Assembly (NCBI RefSeq): GCF_001316245.1
Contig: NZ_BBDM01000003.1
Span: forward strand, 163,719 to 227,718
Length of the DNA: 64,000 nucleotides
Direction of reading: 5' to 3'
DNA from: Vulcanisaeta sp. JCM 14467
Lineage (GTDB): Archaea > Thermoproteota > Thermoprotei > Thermoproteales > Thermocladiaceae
Under the pieces are notes generated by a model. It saw only the letters and a list, made by a program, of their open reading frames with translations. It ran no database searches and was not told the origin of the DNA. Positions 57,966 to 64,000 of this stretch are shown here, in pieces. A program made the position numbers and the translations under genes. Numbering within the stretch: the stretch's first letter is position 1; every line of letters begins with the position of its first letter.

Positions 57966-58988
57966 TTATTTAGTGCTCGCCTTAGTTACCTCTGGGTAAG
58001 GAAGCTCCTTCGTTAGCGGTATTAGTCCTGGAATTAACCACTTCTCCCACATCTCATCAACCTTCCTCTGTATATACTCAATATCCCCATCTGTCAAGTG
58101 CTTAAACCTTGACTGTCTCCTTATGTACTCCTTGACGGGCTTCCTCTTAATCTCGCCGCTGGCTATCCTGGCGCTGGTGCTTGTTAGCCTGAACTTCCCA
58201 TCCTCTATCTCGAATAGAGGCCATATGCCTGTCTCCACCGCTAGCTTACCTATTTCATGGCTGTACTTAGGGTCGTAGCCCCAGCCCTTGGGGCATGGGT
58301 CTAAGGTGTGTATGAACGTGGGTCCGCCAATCTCTAGAGCCTTCTTTACCTTGTTGTACAGGTCTATTGGGTCTGAGGCTATTGCCGTTGCCACATACCT
58401 AACCTCCGGATGCCCAACAGCCATCATCGCCGCCATATTCTTCTTCCACCTATACTTCATGATCCTGACCTGCTTACCGCTTGGGCTAAAGGTTGTTAGT
58501 GCTCCGAATGGTGTCATCGTTGTTTCCTGTATATCCGTGTTTGCGCTGGATTCATTATCGTACATGAGTATTAGGAAGTTATACTTCGTGTGCGTCATCG
58601 CATTCGAAACCTCGGAGAGCCCAGCATCTGCACAGCCCAGGTCTCCGCATATGCCTATCACGTTAATCTTCTCATTGGGTAGCTTGCCCTTCTCCATGAG
58701 CGCCTTAAGTGCTGCCGCCGTGCCAACAACGGCTGAGCCCGTACCGGATAATTGAGTGTGTATCCAGGGTAGTGCCCAGGCCGTTGTGTAATACGTCGTG
58801 TTAGCTACGTACATACAGCCCGTGGCTCCGATGACAATCGTGTTAGGGCCAGCCGCCTTGGCAACCCACCTAAGAACCATTGCAGACTCACAGCCCTGGC
58901 AAGTCCTGTGACCAGAGTCGAAATACTCAGTCTGGGCCATCATTAATAGGTCCTTGACTGTTCGGGCGAGCTTAATCGAGATTGTCAC
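57966..58988 (-). CDS. 2-oxoacid:ferredoxin oxidoreductase beta subunit, candidate oxalate oxidoreductase beta
   Basis: The protein has 340 residues. Beta subunits bind thiamine diphosphate and one 4Fe-4S cluster. Cluster ligands are likely Cys in RTCQGCESAM, GATGCMYV and DPCPKGWGYD. The ThDP site is GICGDLGCADAGLSEVSNA followed by YDNESSANTDIQETTMTPFGA. The usual GDGGTxDIG has become GDLGCADAG, a deviation. It is the third gene of gammadelta-alpha-beta order on this strand, 49 bases after alpha. The substrate follows from the alpha subunit. Confidence 0.9.
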   Translation of the reverse strand: MTISIKLARTVKDLLMMAQTEYFDSGHRTCQGCESAMVLRWVAKAAGPNTIVIGATGCMYVANTTYYTTAWALPWIHTQLSGTGSAVVGTAAALKALMEKGKLPNEKINVIGICGDLGCADAGLSEVSNAMTHTKYNFLILMYDNESSANTDIQETTMTPFGALTTFSPSGKQVRIMKYRWKKNMAAMMAVGHPEVRYVATAIASDPIDLYNKVKKALEIGGPTFIHTLDPCPKGWGYDPKYSHEIGKLAVETGIWPLFEIEDGKFRLTSTSARIASGEIKRKPVKEYIRRQSRFKHLTDGDIEYIQRKVDEMWEKWLIPGLIPLTKELPYPEVTKASTK

Positions 58989-59037
58989 ACCAGATCACCC
59001 CCACCTCTCCCTTATAAATTTTTCTTCTTTTCCCATT

Positions 59038-60294
59038 TTACTCTCTAACTCCATACCAAATCACCCTCTGCTCAACCTTACTTTTTCTAGCAGCCTCCAA
59101 GGCCATATTGAACATATTAATCGCATCATTATAGGTAATCTCCCTACCACCAAGACCACCGATGAAGTTCATCATGAGTGGCCTATGATCAGTCTCATAC
59201 AGTGCACTCCTGATTTCCGTAAACACGGCACCACCGTCAAATGGCGAACCGAATGAGTAGTCCCTATCAACCACGGCCACGACCTTAACACCGCTTAGGT
59301 ATCGTATTATGTCCTCCGTCGGGAATGGCCTAAACCACCTAATCCTCAGGAAACCAACCCTCTCACCCTTAGCCCTCAATCTCCTGACGGCCTCCTTAAT
59401 CGGCTTAGATACAGTGCCCATACCAACCATTACCACGTCCGCGTCCTCAACCATGTATGGCTCAACGAATGGGTTTCCATAGTCCCTGCCGAATATCTTT
59501 GCGAAGTCCCTATAGGCCTCCTCAATAACCTTCCTTGCATTCTTCATGGCTTCATCCATCTGCTTCCTAATCTCGGTAACCCAGTCCTCATTGACCTGGG
59601 GCGCAACGCTAATGACATTGCTTGGGTGCAGCTTCCTATTGCCTAGGTCGTATGGTGGTAGGAATTGCTGGACCTTTTTCTTCGGTGGTATCTTAAACAC
59701 GTGCTCACTATGCGTTAGGAATGCCCCATCCATTGAAATACCGACTGGTAGCATGACCCTTGGGTCCTCGGCAACCCTATACGCGATCAACGTCGTGTCC
59801 AAGGCCTCTTGAGCCGTGTCAACCCATACCAGGAGCCAGCCCACGTCCCTAACCATCAACGCGTCATTATGCTCCACGCCATAGGCTCCTGGGTCATCCA
59901 GAGCCCTATTACCTATTAATGCGACCACTGGGTACCTATCGGTGCTAATGGCCACGATAGCCTCAATAGCCAGCAGCCAACCAACACCACTACTGCCAAC
60001 GAAGGTCCTGGCTCCAACCGCTGAGGCATGCTTAACAATCTCGAACTGGTCATGCTCGTGGGCAGCCACTATGTACTCGGCCTTCATGTAACCGTCAGCT
60101 ATTAACCTGGCCACGGTCTGCATTACGCCTCCATAGGGCCTTATCGGGTATGCTGATGTAACGTCAACATCGGCAAGCATTAATGCGTAGGCCACCGCGT
60201 CCGTTCCAGTGCCAACAACCTCAACCTCCTCATCGCCCTTGAGCACTGCCTCGAGGCGTTTTGTCTCGAGTGCGGAGACGGACATGCCTCTCAC
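59038..60294 (-). CDS. 2-oxoacid:ferredoxin oxidoreductase alpha subunit with YPIRP motif, candidate oxalate oxidoreductase alpha
   Basis: The protein has 418 residues and an intact frame. In pyruvate- and other 2-oxoacid oxidoreductases the substrate-binding motif of alpha is YPITP; here it is YPIRPYGG (residues 49-56), with Arg at position 52 replacing Thr. Such an Arg is a known feature of oxalate oxidoreductase from Moorella, where it handles the second negative charge of oxalate. The ThDP-activating Glu lies in AAHEHDQFEIVKH (E80) and the conserved Arg in GNRALDDPG (R130). C-terminal IRWFRPFPTEDI is typical. Gammadelta fusion upstream, beta downstream and the OFA transporter support oxalate; pyruvate or another 2-oxoacid is the alternative. 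Confidence 0.9.
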   Translation of the reverse strand: MRGMSVSALETKRLEAVLKGDEEVEVVGTGTDAVAYALMLADVDVTSAYPIRPYGGVMQTVARLIADGYMKAEYIVAAHEHDQFEIVKHASAVGARTFVGSSGVGWLLAIEAIVAISTDRYPVVALIGNRALDDPGAYGVEHNDALMVRDVGWLLVWVDTAQEALDTTLIAYRVAEDPRVMLPVGISMDGAFLTHSEHVFKIPPKKKVQQFLPPYDLGNRKLHPSNVISVAPQVNEDWVTEIRKQMDEAMKNARKVIEEAYRDFAKIFGRDYGNPFVEPYMVEDADVVMVGMGTVSKPIKEAVRRLRAKGERVGFLRIRWFRPFPTEDIIRYLSGVKVVAVVDRDYSFGSPFDGGAVFTEIRSALYETDHRPLMMNFIGGLGGREITYNDAINMFNMALEAARKSKVEQRVIWYGVRE

Positions 60295-61389
60295 CTCTTC
60301 CTCACACTTATTACCTGTGCCTTCGGTAATAATGACTCAAACCACTTCCTATAAGCCTCCCTATTCTCCTTCCAAGCCCTGTACTCGTCAAGGAACTTCC
60401 CATACCCATCCTCAAACTCCATCTCATCAACCATAATTATCGTGTCAGGCACCGGACAAACCTCAGCGCAAATACCACAGCCCTTACAGTAGGCTAGGGC
60501 TGGGTTGAAGTAGCCGTCTGGCGTCACGTCAAATACCGAGTCAGGGCAGTACTCCCAACATAGGCTGCACTTAATACATTTATCGAAGTTTATGACCGGC
60601 CTATAATGCTTAGCAGTACCACCCGTAAAGTACGGGTTCCTCTGGTTCGGCTTTAAGCCAGGTATTGCGCCTCCAATCATCATGTCCTTCCAACCAGGTA
60701 GGTGCGGTGGTTCATACTTATACGGCAATCCCTCACCCGGCTTAACCTCCCTCAACTTAGTCAATGATTGATACGCCTCCAGGGCCCTGTTAACCCTCTC
60801 CTCAGGCTTGTCAAGGTTACCTAAATACCTCTTCACATCATCAAGGGTGAGTATGTCTGGTGCTACCCTGCGATTGCGCCAAGGACCCTCTCCACAGTAC
60901 CGTCATCTGGGAATGTCCAGAAGTCGCCAATACTCCTCTCACCATAAACAACCACTAACGTGTATGGTGAATCCCTGGTAGGTATGAACTTAATCAATTC
61001 ATCAGGCTCCTCTTAGAAACCACCACCAACAATCCGCCGGGCTTCAGCTTCAGGTGAACGGGTTGAATACCCTGCCAAGCCCAGGACTCAACACCCTTAA
61101 GGATCGTGTCATCAAGCACTATCGAGACATCCACATAGTCAGGCTCAACCCTGGCAGCCTCCGCATCGAGGATCTCCTCATTAGCGCTCTTGGCCACGAC
61201 AACGAAGTACTTAGCAGGCACACCATCCCTCTCCGGATCATCACCATACCTCTGATAGGACAATGCTGCATTACCTGCTATCCTAGCCGCATACACAATG
61301 CCCCTGGACAGATTCCTAGCCAGGTGTCTCTGGTGTATGCCCCTATAGATGATCTCTATCGTGTATATGCTTGGAGCTTGAACAGACAT
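60291..61389 (-). CDS. Fused gamma-delta subunit of the oxidoreductase (two 4Fe-4S), frameshifted
   Basis: The gamma part (IYTIEIIYRGIHQRHLARNLSRGIVYAA, then KYFVVVAKSANEEILD) is followed after a frame break near 61008 by DELIKFIPTRDSPYTL. A second break near 60868 brings VERVLGAIARVAPDILTLDDVKRYLGNL into frame with the delta part. Delta has two ferredoxin motifs, KCIKCSLCWEYCPD and YCKGCGICAEVCPVP. So it is one polypeptide of about 365 residues if the breaks are sequencing errors. If not, it would be two genes. Start is ATG 61389 (MSVQAPSIY), with TATA 61424-61416; TTG 61398 is upstream in frame. It is the first gene of the cluster; its stop overlaps the ATG of alpha. Confidence 0.85.
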
Positions 61390-61415
61390 TTTAACCAACT
61401 AATGATTATCATTGT

Positions 61416-61424
61416 ACTTTTAAA
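61416..61424 (-). promoter_or_regulatory. TATA box of oxidoreductase cluster
   Basis: CTTTTAAAG-like sequence on the minus strand (CTTTAAAAG) lies 27-35 bases before ATG 61389 and probably drives gammadelta, alpha and beta. Confidence 0.5.
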
Positions 61425-61518
61425 GCAATGCTTTCCTAAGTACATTAAAAATAACACGCTCGATACGTAATTTACGTAGACTCCGGTTTATAAACAATGA
61501 TAAATAGTATATATAGAC

Positions 61519-63994
61519 TTATGAAAGCAATTGATTAATCCTCTCTCTAACCCGTGCCAATGCCTCCACATTTTCCCTGAAATCATCCATTAAATTATTC
61601 ACGAAATTCTCATCAACCTCCCCAGGTCTAGCCAAAGTCTCCCTAACCATCTCCTCAAGTATGGCACATCTCCTAAACACGTAATACATAGCGTCGATGT
61701 CGGCATCACTTAGGCTTATAATCCCGGCCTCCATGGCCTTGGAAATAACGCTCCAACCCCAGTCGCCGATTGTCTCCTCATTTGGGACCTCAATATTTAA
61801 TTCCCTCAATCTCTCGGTAAGTCTCTCCACCGTGAGCGTCACGGCATTTCTAAGCCCAGTAATTATTGCATTTAACCTATCAATCACAACGCCGGATTTT
61901 CCCTTCCATGAATATAAGCATTTCTTACCATGAATATAAAGCCCGAATTTAAATGAGTACCTCTTAACGTAGCCAGGCTTCGGCATGTAAATGTCGCCGG
62001 ACTTAAGTAGCATGTTTATTGCCTTATCCACGGCCTGCCTATCGAGACCAGCAGCCTCAGCCTCCTTATATAGGTCCTCAATCCTAACGGGCTTACCACC
62101 ACTCGACTCCTCAAGCTGGGCCAGTAGGTTCATTATTAACGCCATCCTCTCCTGAGTTGACTTTGGCTTCCCAGTCATTATTATGTCTATGTCGATCTTC
62201 CCAGACTCAACATCAATACCAACACTACTCAGATACTTCATGAAGAGCCTAATGGCCCTATCAGCATCCTCAGCCTCAACCACAGGGCTAAGCCTCATCT
62301 TAGCCTCGGCCTCGGCAAGCCTGATAAGGGCCTCCAATTGCCTAGCCGTGATTGCAATTGGTGAGTCTGGCTCCCTGGACTTAGCCCTCATTTGCACGTA
62401 AAACTGCACGATCCTCTCCCTAGCCTCCGGAGTAAGGACAGGCTTAACGTGCTTCCTGGCATAGGCAATGTACTTCCTAAGCAGGTCCGGCGGTATTATT
62501 TCAGCAAAGCCTCAGGAACCTCACCGGCGTGTAGTGTGGTTATGTGCTCAGCAATTGCCTTATCCCTATCCAGGTTCGGTTCGTCCCTAATGATGAATAT
62601 TAGGTCGAACCTTGAGAGTAGCGTCACCGGTAGGTCCACGTTCTCGGCAACAGTCCTATTTGGCAGATACCTACCGAAGGCTGGGTTGGCAGCAGCCAAC
62701 ACGCTGCACCTGGCGTTTAATGTGGCCACTATACCAGCTTGGCTATTGACACGGTCTGTTGCTCGAGGGCCTCGTGAATGGCTACCCTATCCTTGGTATC
62801 CATCTTATCTATCTCGTCGATAACCGCCACGCCAGTATCCGCAAGTACCAACGCCCCAGCCTCGAGGTAGAACTCGCCAGTGTCCTTTTCACGAACAACA
62901 GCCGCGGTTAGGCCGGCAGCAGAGCTGCCCTTACCAGTCGTGTACACCGCCCTAGGCGCTATCTTGGTCACGAATCTGAGCAGCTGGGTCTTGGCCATGC
63001 CTGGGTCGCCGACGAGGAGTATGTGTATGTCACCCCTAACCCTAATGCCATCCGGGTAGACCTTGGGCACGCCGCCGAAGAGTAGGCAGGCTATGGATTC
63101 CTTAATGTCCTCCATGCCGTATATTGAGGGTGCTATGGACTTTATGATCCTCTCCCTGACGTCAGCCATCTTAGAAAGCTCCAGTATCTTCTTCTCATCC
63201 TCAGGCGTGATCTCGATCTCCACAAGCTCCCTTTGTTGGCTCTCCACGTAGTTAACCTCCATGAAGCTCGAGACCACGGGCGGCTTACCCTTCTTGAGGT
63301 CGGCTAGGTCCAGGTTCATGATGCCTACTAGGTAGACCCTGTCGCCGGGCTTAACCGTGTCCACCAAGTCATCAAGCAGTATAGCCTCAATACTCCTCGG
63401 CAGCTGGCCAGGCGGCAGCTCCTCAGGCTTCTCCTGAACAATGATCTTCTGCCAATCAATGAACTCGCTTCTCTCCTCAACGAAGATCATGCTATTCAAC
63501 GCACCACACTTGGGGCAGCGCTTGGGCGGTTGGACAAAGCCCGTAGTCGGCTGCGGGATCTCAATCTCGTAACCGCACTGCGAGCATCTGAACACTGACT
63601 TCCTGAGGTAGTGCTTAGGCGGTGTCTGCCTAGTTATTATACCCTCAACCATTATCAACTTACCCAGGACCTCACTCCTCAACCTCCTAATAGGCAGGGA
63701 CTCGGGGAGCCTCTTAAACCTCATGTAGAAGTTCCTAACAGACTTAGCCAGCTCCGGGTCCCTCTCGGTTATTGCCTGCCTAACGGCCTCGGAACCAGCC
63801 TGAATAATGAGCTGAGGCCTCTCCAGGAGCATGTCCGCCAAGTCCTTATTGCTGATTAATAGGTCGTGGAAGTCAACGACGAGGGACCTCTTCCTCTGTA
63901 TTATCATGTTATTAATCTCATCAACATACTTATCACTAGACTCAATAAAGCCCCTAAGCCCCTGAATAAGCGAATCCAGGCTAACCTCGCAGTC
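61519..63994 (-). CDS. mcm: Replicative DNA helicase MCM, frameshifted; 5' end uncertain
   Basis: About 825 codons span the reconstructed gene. N-terminal domain with zinc-binding [13 protein letters not shown]...[11 protein letters not shown] core Walker [17 protein letters not shown], Walker [12 protein letters not shown], arginine finger [15 protein letters not shown]-terminal winged helix. Two frame breaks: near 62735 (one G missing in [14 protein letters not shown]) and near 62503 (one A missing before [20 protein letters not shown]). The frame is open upstream of ATG 63907 ([25 protein letters not shown]) to a TGA at 63997-63995; homology to MCM N-termini continues there, so the start is past the window or another indel lies near 63985. 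Unwinds DNA at the replication fork as a hexamer. Confidence 0.93.
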
Positions 63995-64000
63995 TCAGGC

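Noticed and set aside
61519..63994. Intein or programmed frameshift in mcm
   Set aside because: Both breaks heal with a single base inside otherwise continuous MCM sequence; there is no extra domain and no slippery site.
1..64000. CRISPR array or cas genes
   Set aside because: No regularly spaced direct repeats and no Cas protein motifs were found by reading.

Overview
The window looks like chromosome from a hyperthermophilic crenarchaeon of the order Thermoproteales, most likely Vulcanisaeta or a close relative. The markers are archaeal: L21e, RpoF, aIF5A, Hel308, archaeal MCM and Pus10. There are several PaREP1/PaREP8 proteins, a family typical of Thermoproteales, and a canonical archaeal C/D box sRNA. 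TATA elements lie 20-30 bases before start codons, so many mRNAs are probably leaderless. The genus is an inference; no rRNA is present.

Layout. 1-4.4 kb: accessory genes (possible nuclease, ClpP-fold proteinase, DUF3800, MFS) and a tRNA-Gly. 4.4-14 kb: an ABC sugar-type importer divergent from an altronate-dehydratase-like pair, then a beta-hydroxyacid dehydrogenase and a molybdopterin-binding protein. 13.6-17.6 kb: an island of two HEPN/MNT pairs and four PaREP1/8-type genes. 17.6-24.8 kb: glucose dehydrogenase-like enzyme, an alpha/gamma-fused 2-oxoacid:ferredoxin oxidoreductase subunit without its beta partner, a zinc reductase, ThiM and HyuA. 24.9-27.4 kb: an IS607-type element (serine recombinase plus TnpB) inserted cleanly in a PaREP8-like gene. 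27.4-40.3 kb: two degenerate thiolases, a prepilin peptidase, then housekeeping genes. 40.3-44.5 kb: a poorly characterised stretch with an AAA ATPase under a tandem palindromic operator and an anchored beta-propeller surface protein. 44.8-52.3 kb: M20 peptidase, sugar-nucleotide genes, Hel308, ThrB. 52.4-61.4 kb: glycolate oxidase (glcDEF), an oxalate/formate-type MFS transporter and a gammadelta-alpha-beta oxidoreductase whose alpha subunit has YPIRP in place of YPITP. 61.5-64 kb: MCM.

The most interesting candidate is 52.4-61.4 kb. The Arg substitution, the gammadelta fusion, the gene order and the transporter all point to an archaeal oxalate oxidoreductase coupled to glycolate/glyoxylate oxidation.

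About 48 single-base frame breaks interrupt otherwise well-conserved genes, including essential ones (HisS, MCM, NAD kinase). Most can be healed by adding or removing one base in a short homopolymer, so I treat them as uncorrected sequencing indels and annotate across them. Coordinates of such genes span the whole reconstructed gene.
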